A DNA stretch of 64,000 nucleotides. Source: Brevibacterium permense (GTDB taxonomy: Bacteria; Actinomycetota; Actinomycetes; Actinomycetales; Brevibacteriaceae). Below are positions 37,510-46,928 of this stretch, piece by piece (the stretch's first letter is position 1; the number at the start of each line of letters is the position of its first letter). The position numbers and the translations under genes were made by a program. The DNA lies in the NCBI RefSeq assembly GCF_013280495.1, contig NZ_JABSSX010000002.1:421491-485490 (forward strand), written 5' to 3'. The notes under the pieces were generated by a model. The model was not told the origin of the DNA. It did no database searches and was given only the letters and a program-made list of their open reading frames with translations.

Positions 37510-38396
37510 GATTGTTCCCCTTCTTCTTCGTCTCCGCTCCAGTCGCCTTCGGTGCGCAGGTCGACTCCGTCTTCGTTCATCTCCGTGCGGTGGATGAGCA
37601 GCCGTCCCAGAGGTTCGGGCTGGTCGAAGTCGCACAGGCCGACCTTGAACAGTTCGAGCAGGGCGAGGAACCTCGCCACGACGACCAGGGTGTTCTCGGC
37701 TGTTTCGAGCAGATCCTGGAAGTCGACGTCTCCGGCGCGCAACAGGGACAGGATGTGCCCGCGCTGCTCGGACACGCTTACGAGCGGCAGGTGGATATGG
37801 TCGACGGCGACGCTCGGCGGGGTGTGGTCGCGTTGGAGCACTGTGGCGAAGACGCCGGCGAGCTCACCGGGACCGATGTTCAGCTCCAGCGGCGGCAGCA
37901 CATCCTGGAACTCCGGTTCGAGGTCGACATCGCGAGGGGCCCGGATCGAGCCGGCGGCCATCGCTTCGGCCAGGTACACGGATACGGACTTGTACGCCTT
38001 GTACTGCAGCAGCCGGGCGAAGAGGAGGTCGCGCGCTTCGAGCAGTTCGAGGTCGAGGACCTCTTCACCGTCTTCGTGGGGCAGCAGACGTGCTGTCTTA
38101 AGATCGAGCAGGGTCGCGGCGACGAGGAGGAACTGGGAGATCTCGGCGAGGTTCGCCTGATCCTTCAGCTCTGTGGTGTAGGCGATGAACTCATCGGTCA
38201 CCTCGGCCAGCGCGATCTCTGTGACGTCGAGGCGTCGTTTCGAGATCAGTCCGAGCAGCAGGTCGAAGGGACCGGTGAAGTTGTCCAACCGCACCTGGAA
38301 CCCCTGTGCGGCGTCATTCTCGGAGGCCGTGTCATCGCCGGACACGATGTCATCGCCGGAGGCGGTCTCGGTCGGATCAGATGCCGCTTCCTCCAC
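37506..38396 (-). CDS. scpA: Segregation and condensation protein A
   Basis: 296 residues. Kleisin N-terminus FQVRLDNFTGPFDLLLGLISKRRLDVTEIALAEVTDEF and middle SQFLLVAATLLDLKTARLLP; the C-terminal winged helix is FLALLELFKVGLCDFDQPEPLGRL. It has an acidic, Ser/Thr-rich extension at the N-terminus. The start is GTG (VEEAASD) 18 bases after the parA-like gene's stop. Confidence 0.94.
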   Translation of the reverse strand: MEEAASDPTETASGDDIVSGDDTASENDAAQGFQVRLDNFTGPFDLLLGLISKRRLDVTEIALAEVTDEFIAYTTELKDQANLAEISQFLLVAATLLDLKTARLLPHEDGEEVLDLELLEARDLLFARLLQYKAYKSVSVYLAEAMAAGSIRAPRDVDLEPEFQDVLPPLELNIGPGELAGVFATVLQRDHTPPSVAVDHIHLPLVSVSEQRGHILSLLRAGDVDFQDLLETAENTLVVVARFLALLELFKVGLCDFDQPEPLGRLLIHRTEMNEDGVDLRTEGDWSGDEEEGEQS

Positions 38397-38413
38397 GTCA
38401 GCTGCAGGGTCGC

Positions 38414-39280
38414 TCAGGGTGCGCCTCCGCGGGCGATGAGCTCCCGGGCGAGTCGGCGGTAGGCTTCGGAGCCGGCGTGCTTCGGGGCGAAGCTCGTGAT
38501 CGGTTCGGCGGCCACGGAGGCGTCGGGGAACTTCACGGTGCGGTTGATGACGGTTTCGAAGACCTTGTCGCCGAAGGCTTCGGTGACTCGCGACATGACT
38601 TCCTTCGAGTGCAGGGTCCGCGAGTCGAACATCGTGGCGAGGATTCCGTCGACCTCGAGCGAGGGATTGAGCCGATCCTGGACCTTCTCGATCGTCTCGA
38701 CGAGCAGGGCGACGCCGCGCAGGGCGAAGAACTCGGTCTCGAGCGGGATCACGACACCGTGGGCGGCGGTCAGAGCATTGACGGTGAGCAGTCCCAGCGA
38801 GGGCTGGCAGTCGATGAGGATGACATCGTATTCGTCGGCGACCTTCGACAGGGCACGGGCGAGCACCTGCTCGCGGGCGACCTCGCCGACGAGCTGGACT
38901 TCGGCGGCGGAGAGGTCGATATTGGCCGGCAGGATGTCGATGTTGTCGAATTCCGTTTCGACGATGACCTCGTGCGGGTCCAGTCGCGGGTTCATCAGCA
39001 GGTTGTAAATGCTGATGTCGAGCTCATAGGGGTTGAGGCCCAGCCCGACGGACAGTGCGCCCTGCGGGTCGAAGTCGACGAGCAGCATCTTGCGTCCGTA
39101 GGCGGCCAGAGCTGCACCGAGGTTGATCGACGAGGTCGTCTTGCCGACCCCGCCCTTCTGGTTGACCATCGCGATGATGCGGGCGGGTCCGTGCGAAGCC
39201 AGGGGTGCAGGCTCCGGGAAGTCCTGGGGCTCGTTTGCGGTCCGCTGCTGGGGGATATCCAACGCCTCTTGCGTATTCAT
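38414..39280 (-). CDS. ParA family ATPase
   Basis: 288 residues from the ATG at 39280 (AAAGGTGG upstream; a GTG at 39295 is an alternative). Deviant Walker A NQKGGVGKTTSSINLGAALAA, Walker A' VDFDPQGAL, Walker B DVILIDCQPSLG. It is the ParA-like gene found beside scpAB in actinobacteria, distinct from the origin-proximal parAB, and no parB is next to it. The open frame upstream overlaps xerD and is not used. Confidence 0.93.
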   Translation of the reverse strand: MNTQEALDIPQQRTANEPQDFPEPAPLASHGPARIIAMVNQKGGVGKTTSSINLGAALAAYGRKMLLVDFDPQGALSVGLGLNPYELDISIYNLLMNPRLDPHEVIVETEFDNIDILPANIDLSAAEVQLVGEVAREQVLARALSKVADEYDVILIDCQPSLGLLTVNALTAAHGVVIPLETEFFALRGVALLVETIEKVQDRLNPSLEVDGILATMFDSRTLHSKEVMSRVTEAFGDKVFETVINRTVKFPDASVAAEPITSFAPKHAGSEAYRRLARELIARGGAP

Positions 39281-39318
39281 CTCTCGGATGGCCACCTTTC
39301 GTTGCTCTTCATCCAACC

Positions 39319-40269
39319 CTACCGCGCTCGGGGGTGCGAGGTCGCGTACACTTCCCGCAGTGTCTCCTCGGAGACTTTCGTATAGATCTGCGTCGTCGTC
39401 ACCGAGGCATGGCCGAGCAGCTCCTGGACGACGCGGATGTCCGCACCGCCCTCGAGGAGGTGCGTGGCGAACGAGTGTCGGAACGTATGCGGAGACACCT
39501 CGGCGTCGATCTTCGCAGCCGTTCCGGCATCCTTGACGATCTGCCACGCCGAGACCCGGGAGAGCCTGGTTCCGCGTGCATTGAGGAACAGTGCCCCGGC
39601 CGGGGCCGAGGATCTCGCCTTCGCCGCCATCGACGGACGCACGCGTGACACCCACGCTCCCAGGGCGCGGGCGGCGTGGGATCCGAAGGGCACGATCCGC
39701 TCCTTCCCGCCCTTGCCGTAGAGCCGGACGAGCCCCGAGTCGAGGTCGAGATCGTCGAGGTCGACACCCACGGCCTCGGAGATGCGCGCTCCCGTGGCGT
39801 AGAGGAGTTCGAGCAGGGCCGCGGCCCGGATCTGCACGGGTTCCTCACCGTCGGTGGTCGCGATCATCGCTTCGATCTCGTCGAGTGCCAAGGCTTTGGG
39901 CAGCCGCAGTCCTTCCTGCGGTGGGCTGACCTCGGAAGCGGGGTCCGTGGGCGCGAGGTTCTCCCCTAGCGCGAAAGTATGGAATCGCCGCACCGCGACG
40001 AGCGCGCGTGCCCGACTCCGCGGTGCCAGGCCCGAATCGAGCAGGTGGAGCGCAAAGTTCTCCACCTTCTGTCGATCGACCTCGCCGAGGCGGCTCACCC
40101 CGTCATCGGTCAGCCAGCTTCCGTACCGGGCGAGGTCACGAGCATAGGCGTCGATCGAGTTCATCGACAGTCCGCGTTCGAACCGCAGGGAGGCGAGATA
40201 GGACTCGAAGGCGCGCCGCAGGTCTCCGGGCAGATTCTCCGGCAGGAGTTCGGCGCCGTGCCGAGCCAC
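39319..40269 (-). CDS. xerD: Site-specific tyrosine recombinase XerD
   Basis: 316 residues. SAM-like N-terminal DNA-binding domain (FESYLASLRFERGLSMNSIDAYARDL), catalytic Arg in ATGARISE, Lys in GKGGKERIVPFG, HTFRHSFATHLL, and LLGHASVTTTQIYTKV with the nucleophilic Tyr. It resolves chromosome dimers at dif. GTG start, six bases after the nudix gene. Confidence 0.95.
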   Translation of the reverse strand: MARHGAELLPENLPGDLRRAFESYLASLRFERGLSMNSIDAYARDLARYGSWLTDDGVSRLGEVDRQKVENFALHLLDSGLAPRSRARALVAVRRFHTFALGENLAPTDPASEVSPPQEGLRLPKALALDEIEAMIATTDGEEPVQIRAAALLELLYATGARISEAVGVDLDDLDLDSGLVRLYGKGGKERIVPFGSHAARALGAWVSRVRPSMAAKARSSAPAGALFLNARGTRLSRVSAWQIVKDAGTAAKIDAEVSPHTFRHSFATHLLEGGADIRVVQELLGHASVTTTQIYTKVSEETLREVYATSHPRAR

Positions 40270-40275
40270 AGGGTC

Positions 40276-41040
40276 TCAGTCCTCGCCCGAGCCGACCTGT
40301 GCGGACTGCGCGTCCCCGCCACCGGAGCCGGTCGTCTCCGCCGTTGCCGAACCGGTCGTCTCGACCTGAGCACCACGGCCGAAATCGGGGCGGCCGTCGA
40401 CGAGTCGCCTCGGCGCATCGACGGAACGGAACTCCACCGGTGCTCCCGCCGCTTCGGCGCGCAGCACCCGGTCGACTTGGAAGATCGCGAGCTGGGCGAT
40501 CGCGTTGGTGATCCGTCCATCGGTCACGGCCGCGAGTGCGTCGTCGATGCCGACCCAGGCGTAACGGAAGCCCGCCTCTTCTTCGCCGCGTTCGTGACGG
40601 TCGGCTTCGGGAACGGAGGACAGCCCGCGGGCCAGGTAGAGACGCATCGTCTCCGAGCTGCCGCCCGGGGTCAGGCAGGAGTCGCTGAGGACGTCCCAGT
40701 GGTCGGCCGTGAGGTCGGCTTCCTCGATAAGTTCCCGCTTCGCCGCATCGAGCGGGTCCTCTCCGGGAACGTCGAGCAGACCGGCCGGGACCTCCCACAG
40801 CCTGGCCCGGACGGGGTGCCGGTACTGCTGGGCCAGCAGGATCCGCTGCTCGTCATCGACGACGGCGACACCGACGGCACCGGTGTGCGCCATGAGATCT
40901 CGGACGAGCCCGGACGCCTCGGGCAGGTCGAAGGTCTCTCTGCGGATATCCCACACTGCGCCTTCGTAGACGACCTCGGAGGAGGTGATCGGCGGAATCA
41001 CCGGATCGTCCTGCAGGATCTCATCGTGCTGAGTGCTCAT
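40276..41040 (-). CDS. NUDIX hydrolase (ADP-ribose pyrophosphatase type)
   Basis: 254 residues. Nudix box GLLDVPGEDPLDAAKRELIEEADL (two residues longer than the textbook form at the start) preceded by AQQYRHPVRARLWEVPAG, as in ADP-ribose pyrophosphatases. The C-terminus has a Thr/Ser/Gly-rich tail. The ATG at 41040 follows GGGAGG. It sits between pyrG and xerD as does Rv1700 in M. tuberculosis. Confidence 0.9.
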   Translation of the reverse strand: MSTQHDEILQDDPVIPPITSSEVVYEGAVWDIRRETFDLPEASGLVRDLMAHTGAVGVAVVDDEQRILLAQQYRHPVRARLWEVPAGLLDVPGEDPLDAAKRELIEEADLTADHWDVLSDSCLTPGGSSETMRLYLARGLSSVPEADRHERGEEEAGFRYAWVGIDDALAAVTDGRITNAIAQLAIFQVDRVLRAEAAGAPVEFRSVDAPRRLVDGRPDFGRGAQVETTGSATAETTGSGGGDAQSAQVGSGED

Positions 41041-41128
41041 CGGCTGCCTCCCGAAACTCGACGGTGGTGGAACGGCGAATGCCGCCGGCGCTCTGGCCGA
41101 CGGCATTCGCTGTGACGATGGACAATGG

Positions 41129-42790
41129 TCACTGACGCTCGAGAGCGGCGGCGACCAGACCCGCGAACAGCGGATGCGGAGAGGTCGGACGCGACTTCAG
41201 CTCAGGGTGCGCCTGAGTGGAGACGTAGAACGGGTGCGTCTCGTGCGGAAGTTCGACGAATTCGACGAGCTCACCGTTCGGTGAGGTTCCGGAGAACTCG
41301 AGCCCCGCCTCGGCGAGCTGATCCCGGTAGGTGTTGTTGACCTCGTAGCGGTGACGGTGACGCTCACTGATCGTCGTGTCACCGTACACGCCGGCCACGA
41401 CGCTGCCTTCGGTGAGCTTGGCTTCGTAGGTGCCCAGGCGCATGGTGCCGCCCAGGTCGCCTTCGCCTTCGACGATCGAGAGCTGCTCGGCCATGGTCGC
41501 GATGACCGGAACTGTGGTCTCGGGGTCGAATTCGGACGACGAGGCCGCCTCGATGCCGGCGACGTTGCGTGCGTATTCGATGACCATGCACTGCAGACCC
41601 AGGCACAGGCCGAGGGTCGGAATGCCGTTGGTCCGGGTGTATTCGAGTGCGCCGAGCTTGCCTTCGATGCCGCGGATGCCGAAGCCGCCGGGCACGCAGA
41701 TCGCGTCGAGGCCGGACAGCGCCGCTTCCGAGCCGGCTTCGGTGGAGCAGTCATCGGACTGGATCCACTTGATCTTGACCTTCGCGTCGTTGGCGAAGCC
41801 GCCGTGGCGCAGCGCCTCGGTGACGGAGAGGTAGGCGTCGGGCAGGTCGATGTACTTGCCGACGATGCCGATGGTGACTTCCCGGGACGGGTTGTGCACG
41901 CGTTCGAGTACCCAGTCCCACTTCGTCCAGTCGACGTCGCGGAAGGGCAGGTTGAGGTTGCGGATGACGAACACGTCGAGGCCGCCGTCGTGGAGGACCT
42001 TCGGGATGTCGTAGATGCTCGGGGCGTCGACGCAGGACACGACAGCTTCGGTCTCGACGTCGCAGGCGCCGGCGATCTTCGCGCGGATCGAATCCGGCAG
42101 CTCGCGGTCGGAGCGCAGCACGATCGCATCGGGCTGGATGCCGATGGAGCGCAGGGTGGCCACAGAGTGCTGGGTCGGCTTCGTCTTCAGCTCTCCGGAG
42201 GGTCCGAGGTAGGGCACGAGGGAGACGTGGATGAAGAACACGTTGTCCCGGCCGATGTCGTGACGGACCTGGCGGGCCGCCTCGAGGAAGGGCTGGGATT
42301 CGATATCGCCGACGGTGCCGCCGATCTCGGTGATGATGACGTCGGGGCGGTCCGCCTCGGGGCGTTCGGCCTGGGCACGCATGCGTGCCTTGATCTCATC
42401 GGTGATGTGCGGGATGACCTGGACGGTGTCGCCGAGGTACGCGCCGCGGCGCTCCTTCGCGATCACCGAAGAGTAGATCTGTCCGGTGGTCACGTTCGCT
42501 GCGCCGTCGAGGTCGTTGTCGAGGAAGCGCTCGTAATGGCCGATGTCGAGGTCGGTCTCGGCACCGTCCTCGGTGACGAAGACTTCACCGTGCTGGAAGG
42601 GGTTCATGGTGCCAGGATCCACGTTGAGGTAGGGATCCAGCTTCTGCATGGCCACGGTGAGGCCGCGCTGAGTAAGCAGATGGCCGAGGCTCGATGCCGT
42701 CAGACCCTTGCCCAACGAGGAGGCGACGCCTCCCGTGACGAAGATGTGCTTTGCCGTATGTGTGCCGCCAGGGCCAGTTCGATTCACCAC
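41129..42790 (-). CDS. pyrG: CTP synthase
   Basis: 553 residues from the GTG at 42790; an in-frame GTG at 42820, overlapping the upstream gene by four bases, would add ten residues. N-terminal synthetase domain [23 protein letters not shown] and [12 protein letters not shown]-terminal class I glutaminase with Cys in [16 protein letters not shown] and His/Glu in AHPELKSRP. It makes CTP from UTP, ATP and glutamine. The later start is preferred because TAGAAT stands eight bases before it without a ribosome-binding site, fitting a leaderless transcript. Confidence 0.96.
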   Translation of the reverse strand: MVNRTGPGGTHTAKHIFVTGGVASSLGKGLTASSLGHLLTQRGLTVAMQKLDPYLNVDPGTMNPFQHGEVFVTEDGAETDLDIGHYERFLDNDLDGAANVTTGQIYSSVIAKERRGAYLGDTVQVIPHITDEIKARMRAQAERPEADRPDVIITEIGGTVGDIESQPFLEAARQVRHDIGRDNVFFIHVSLVPYLGPSGELKTKPTQHSVATLRSIGIQPDAIVLRSDRELPDSIRAKIAGACDVETEAVVSCVDAPSIYDIPKVLHDGGLDVFVIRNLNLPFRDVDWTKWDWVLERVHNPSREVTIGIVGKYIDLPDAYLSVTEALRHGGFANDAKVKIKWIQSDDCSTEAGSEAALSGLDAICVPGGFGIRGIEGKLGALEYTRTNGIPTLGLCLGLQCMVIEYARNVAGIEAASSSEFDPETTVPVIATMAEQLSIVEGEGDLGGTMRLGTYEAKLTEGSVVAGVYGDTTISERHRHRYEVNNTYRDQLAEAGLEFSGTSPNGELVEFVELPHETHPFYVSTQAHPELKSRPTSPHPLFAGLVAAALERQ

Positions 42791-42798
42791 GGAATTTG

Positions 42799-42804
42799 AT
42801 TCTA
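42799..42804 (-). promoter_or_regulatory. Possible -10 element for leaderless pyrG transcript
   Basis: TAGAAT on the minus strand in a short A+T-rich patch, eight bases before GTG 42790. No clear -35 hexamer is seen. Confidence 0.4.
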
Positions 42805-42816
42805 TCAAAGTCCGGC

Positions 42817-43953
42817 TCACGAATCCGAGACGGCGTCGACCTCGGCGTACAGATCGAGCAGCGTCTCCGAGATCGCCGCCCCGTTGCTCACGTCGATGAC
42901 CCGCTTCTTTGCTGCCACGGCGGAGGTTCCGCGTCCGGCCGGGTCGTCGAGAAGATGATTGATCTCACGCAGCAGCGCCTCCGTGTCGTCGGCGGGAACG
43001 GCCTTCGCGGCCTCTCCCCAGATGCCGGCGCGGCGTTCGCTGCCGATGAAGACCGCGGGCTTCGACAGCTGCATGAGGTCTTCGTGGGACAGTCCCGTCA
43101 TCGTCTCGCTGGCGATGACGACATCGGCGGCGGCCACGACATCGACGAGGTCTCCGGCCGGTGCCACGAGGACTCCGCGGTCGGAGAATTCGCGGGAGAT
43201 CGTCGAGCGGTCCTTGCCGGTGCCGGTGAGGACGAAGACGACCTTGCGGTCGCGGCGGCGCTGGTTGATCTGGTCGGCGGCGTCGAGGACCGTCGCCAGG
43301 GCAGTGTGGTCACGCAGCGCGATGGGGCTGGCGACCATCCAGGTGCCTTCGGACAGGCCGAGTTCGCGACGGACCTCGGCACGCGGGGTGCGCACGGTGA
43401 GGTCGGCGTCGATGTCCGGGTGGACGAGTTCGGCGCGTTCGACGACCGGGACGCGGCCACCGTAGTAGTCGACGACGGGTTCGGTCGTGCCGAGCACTGC
43501 GGTGGCCGTGCGTCCGACGATCTCGGCTCCGGTCTTCTCGATGACGTTGGCGGAGTCGAAGGATTCGATGGTGGCGACGACCTTCGGATGCAGGCGGGCG
43601 GGCAGACCGGTGAAGGCCAGTCCGGCGAGCGTCGCCGCATGCAGTCCGTGCGCGTGGACGATGTCCACGTGCTGGTAGTACTTGTGAAGAGTGAAGGCGG
43701 AGCCGGGGTCAGCGGTCGTGAGTCGGCGACGGGCGGTGAGTTCGATCTCGCGGAATTCGTCGGCCAGTTCCTCAGGAACTCCGAAGGTGCCCAGCAGTGA
43801 CCGGTGCGCGGCGACGGCGACCTTGAAACCGGCCCGGAGGTGACCGAGCACGGCGAGCTTCGCCACTTCGACGACGGGACCGGTGGTATCGGCGAGCACG
43901 TGCAGAATCCTCGTGTCTGCGCTTAGTGGGTTGACCTCGCCGGATTCGCTCAT
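42817..43953 (-). CDS. GT-B glycosyltransferase-like protein, divergent
   Basis: 378 residues. The N-terminal half looks like a GT4 donor-lacking domain ([51 protein letters not shown]). The C-terminal half ([46 protein letters not shown]) follows the GT-B layout but lacks the E-x7-E pattern of active GT4 retaining enzymes. The acceptor is unknown. The ATG follows GATGAGGAA. It lies between another glycosyltransferase gene and pyrG. Confidence 0.75.
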   Translation of the reverse strand: MSESGEVNPLSADTRILHVLADTTGPVVEVAKLAVLGHLRAGFKVAVAAHRSLLGTFGVPEELADEFREIELTARRRLTTADPGSAFTLHKYYQHVDIVHAHGLHAATLAGLAFTGLPARLHPKVVATIESFDSANVIEKTGAEIVGRTATAVLGTTEPVVDYYGGRVPVVERAELVHPDIDADLTVRTPRAEVRRELGLSEGTWMVASPIALRDHTALATVLDAADQINQRRRDRKVVFVLTGTGKDRSTISREFSDRGVLVAPAGDLVDVVAAADVVIASETMTGLSHEDLMQLSKPAVFIGSERRAGIWGEAAKAVPADDTEALLREINHLLDDPAGRGTSAVAAKKRVIDVSNGAAISETLLDLYAEVDAVSDS

Positions 43954-43986
43954 TTCCTCATCCTCTACTTTCGTTCGACGCTGGTT

Positions 43987-45135
43987 CTAGCCTACCTGGG
44001 CAGACAGGAGTTCCGTGTAAAGACCTGCGAGTTCTTCGGCGACTTCCCTCTCATCGGGAAGCTCCGCTCCGCGCGCCCGGGCATTGGCTCCGAGTTCGGC
44101 GCGGCGGGCCGGATCGACGGCGAGTTCGGCCACGGCTGCGGCGAAGGCGGCATCGTCGTCATGGTCGATCAGCATCCCCGCGTCGCCGACGAGTTCGGCG
44201 CTGCCGCCGGTGGCGGTGGCCACGATCGCCTTGCCCGAGATGAGCGCCTCCTGGAGCACGAGCGCTCGGGCCTCCCACACGCTGGTGAGCGCGTAGATGT
44301 CCGCAGCCGCCGCGAGTTCGGCGATGTCATCGCGGGGACCGAGGAAATGCAGAGCCGGAATCGCCGAGGCGGCTGCGGCGGCGTCGTGCTGAGCGCGGAC
44401 GTCAGCGAGCACCTCCTCGTCGGCGGCACCGGCGACGAGGGCGACGATCTCGTCGGGGTGGTTCTCCTCGCCGAGGCGGGCGAGCCCGCGTACGAGCATC
44501 GGGTAGTTCTTCTGTTCGGCGACGCGACCGACGGCAAGGACGATGAGTGCCCCAGGATCGAAGTCGAACTCCTCGGCCAATCTCGCGCGGGTAGCGGCGG
44601 CCGCCTCGGCGGATATGTGAATCACCTCGGGTGCGGCGGCCGGGAGGAAGCGGGCGGTCTGCGCACCGAGTTCGCGGGCGCGGTCGACGAGGTCGGTGCT
44701 CGCGCCGAGGACGAGGTCGGCCCCGCGGGCGAGCATCGTCTCGACTCGGGTTTCGACTCGTCCGCGCAGCCCCTGTCCGCTGGCCTGGTTGTGAAGGCTG
44801 AGGACGAACTTCGGCTGGGTCTTCAGCGTGCGCAGGGTCAGCAGGGTGATGAGCCCGGCGCGGAAACCGTGGGCGTGGACGATCTGCGGGGAGAAGCTGC
44901 GCAGCAGTGTGCGCTGTCGGCGGATGAGGGCGGCGTCGGAGGCGCCGATTCCGGTGCCGAGTTCGAGGACGCCGAATCGGACTCCGGGCAGCAGTGAGAA
45001 GCCGAAGTGTTCGTCGGTGGCGGCCGGTCCGATGACGCCGATCTCATGTCCGGCGGCGGCGAGGTCGCGGGCGAGTGCATGCACGTGGGTGCCGACTCCC
45101 CCGGTCGAGGTGCCGATGGTGAAGACGATTCTCAT
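43987..45135 (-). CDS. Glycosyltransferase family 4 protein
   Basis: 382 residues. Gly-rich N-terminal loop TGGVGTHVHALARDLAAAGHEIGVIGP, acceptor-side VHAHGFRAGLI, donor-side VLAVGRVAEQKNYPMLVRG and E-x7-E in SVWEARALVLQEALISGKAIVAT. It is expected to transfer a sugar from a nucleotide sugar at the cytoplasmic face. The ATG at 45135 overlaps the MurJ-like stop by four bases; the open frame upstream of it is the murJ-like gene in another frame. Confidence 0.88.
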   Translation of the reverse strand: MRIVFTIGTSTGGVGTHVHALARDLAAAGHEIGVIGPAATDEHFGFSLLPGVRFGVLELGTGIGASDAALIRRQRTLLRSFSPQIVHAHGFRAGLITLLTLRTLKTQPKFVLSLHNQASGQGLRGRVETRVETMLARGADLVLGASTDLVDRARELGAQTARFLPAAAPEVIHISAEAAAATRARLAEEFDFDPGALIVLAVGRVAEQKNYPMLVRGLARLGEENHPDEIVALVAGAADEEVLADVRAQHDAAAAASAIPALHFLGPRDDIAELAAAADIYALTSVWEARALVLQEALISGKAIVATATGGSAELVGDAGMLIDHDDDAAFAAAVAELAVDPARRAELGANARARGAELPDEREVAEELAGLYTELLSAQVG

Positions 45136-46928
45136 GAGTCTTCCTCCCTGTCGGTGTCGCTGGTCCTGTCGGTGTCGCTGGGTCCGTGGTCTCCATTGTG
45201 CGTGCCGGGTCTGCTGTCGGTGCTTGATGCAGCCGAATTCGCCTCGGCGGCATGCACGGTCGTCTCGTCGTTGACGCCGGCCCGGTTCCGGTCGGCGAGC
45301 AGGCCGCGGACCTCTCCGAGGAAGCCGCGGTCGACGACGAGCACGATGAGTCCGAAGACGATGCAGCCGAGGAGGGCAGCGACGATTCCGGCGATGACCG
45401 CGGAGCTTGCCGAGTTGTCGAGGAGTCCCCCGAACCACTGCGAGGTCACGACTCCGGCGGTGCCTGCGACGATGGCGGCCCCGAGTGCGAGCAGCGATCG
45501 GCGTCCGACGAGGGCGAGTCCGGTGGGGCCGAGGACGCGGCGCATGTTCACGAGCAGGAACACTCCGGCGACGGTCATGCCCAGCACATATCCGCTGCAG
45601 ATGCAGATGAGGGTCAATCCGGGATTGCCGTTCGAGCCGGTCACGAGGATGGCTCCGACCATCCCGACGATGACGAGGATCCACCCCGTCGTCGTGGCGG
45701 CAGCCGAATAGCGCGAGCGTTCCACCGCATAGAAGACGCGGGTGCCCCACGCCACGAAGGACCACCCGGGCACGGCCAAGGCCATGACCATGATCGCCGT
45801 GGCCATGGAGTCGAAGGGGGCAGCGGATTCGCTTTCGGCGTCGATGGCGATGAAGAAGGTCTGCAGGGGGCCCGCTGCCGAGAGCAGGACGACGGCGCCG
45901 AGTCCGCCGATGGCGATGATGAGGGCCGTCGTCGTCGAGGTCACCGACCGCATCCGCGCCCCGGCTTCCGCACGTCTGTGCTCGGTCGCCTCGGTGTCGG
46001 TGGATCGTCCCACCCAGGTCGACAAGGTCGGGAAGACCACCGTCGCCACGGTCACGGCGAGCACCGCGTAGGGCAACAGGTAGACGGCGTTGATGTAGCT
46101 GAAGAGGACGAGTGTGCCGTCCCCGCCGACGTGGTTGGCCAGGCTCAGGGTCGCGAGCACAGCGGCCTGCTGGGCGAGCAGGGCCGACATTCCGGCTCCG
46201 GCCAGGCGCAGCGCACGGCGGGCGACTCCGGGCGGGAAGGAGAAGGTGGGGCGCAGCTTCAGCCCGGTCGTGGCCATCGGCAGGGCGAGCGGCAGCGCGA
46301 GGGCTGCGACGCCGACGGTGGTGCCCCAGCCGAGCCAGCCGAGGTGGGTCTGCCAGGTATCGTCGCTGCCGCCGACGGAACTGTAGGCGATGTAGCTGCC
46401 GATGACGATGAGGCTGGAGAGCAGCGGGGCGAACGCCGGCCACAGGAACTTCCGGTGGGCCTGCAGCACTCCGGTGAGAACGGCGCCGATTCCGTAGAGG
46501 ACGAGCTGCGGGGAGAACATGAGCAGCAGCTCCACGGTCGCCTGCACTCCCGCGGCGCTCGTCTTCTCATCGACGAGGATCCTCGCGATCTCCGGAGCGA
46601 ACACGGCCAGCAGGATCGACAGGGGCAAGGTGACGCTGACCGCCCAGGTCAGCAGGCCGGAGGCGATGCGTCCGGCGGTCTCCCGGTCCGATCTGGCCAA
46701 GGGAACGGCGAGCAGCGGGATGACCGCTCCGGCCAGGGCGCCTCCGGCGACGACCTCGAAGAGGATGTTCGGGACCTGGTTGGCACTCTGGTAGGCGGTG
46801 CCGACGGTGCCGGCGCCGACGTTTGCCGAGAACACCAACCAGCGTAAGAAGCCGACCAAACGGGTCAGCAGGGTGATGATCGATACGAGCAGCGCCGTGG
46901 AGGCGAGGACTCGAACGAGCTTGTTCAC
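45132..46928 (-). CDS. MurJ/MviN-family lipid flippase
   Basis: 598 residues with about 14 membrane segments. N-terminal signature TRLVGFLRWLVFSANVGAGTVGTAYQSANQVPNILFEVVAGGALAGAVIPLL is that of MurJ. The tail from about 545 is hydrophilic. MurJ proteins flip lipid II or related undecaprenyl-linked glycans outward. In actinobacteria a murJ also sits near the origin, so this may be a second copy dedicated to a glycan built by the neighbouring genes. GTG start in a GTGA overlap with the transferase gene upstream. Confidence 0.9.
   Translation of the reverse strand: MNKLVRVLASTALLVSIITLLTRLVGFLRWLVFSANVGAGTVGTAYQSANQVPNILFEVVAGGALAGAVIPLLAVPLARSDRETAGRIASGLLTWAVSVTLPLSILLAVFAPEIARILVDEKTSAAGVQATVELLLMFSPQLVLYGIGAVLTGVLQAHRKFLWPAFAPLLSSLIVIGSYIAYSSVGGSDDTWQTHLGWLGWGTTVGVAALALPLALPMATTGLKLRPTFSFPPGVARRALRLAGAGMSALLAQQAAVLATLSLANHVGGDGTLVLFSYINAVYLLPYAVLAVTVATVVFPTLSTWVGRSTDTEATEHRRAEAGARMRSVTSTTTALIIAIGGLGAVVLLSAAGPLQTFFIAIDAESESAAPFDSMATAIMVMALAVPGWSFVAWGTRVFYAVERSRYSAAATTTGWILVIVGMVGAILVTGSNGNPGLTLICICSGYVLGMTVAGVFLLVNMRRVLGPTGLALVGRRSLLALGAAIVAGTAGVVTSQWFGGLLDNSASSAVIAGIVAALLGCIVFGLIVLVVDRGFLGEVRGLLADRNRAGVNDETTVHAAEANSAASSTDSRPGTHNGDHGPSDTDRTSDTDREEDS

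Noticed and set aside
43987..46443. 818-residue minus-strand fusion protein
   Set aside because: The part upstream of 45135 is an Arg/His/Pro-rich shadow of the MurJ-like gene; the glycosyltransferase starts at the ATG overlapping the murJ-like stop.
45252..46847. 531-residue plus-strand reading frame
   Set aside because: It is antisense to the MurJ-like gene; its composition is Gly/Asp/Glu/Arg-rich as expected from high-G+C shadows.
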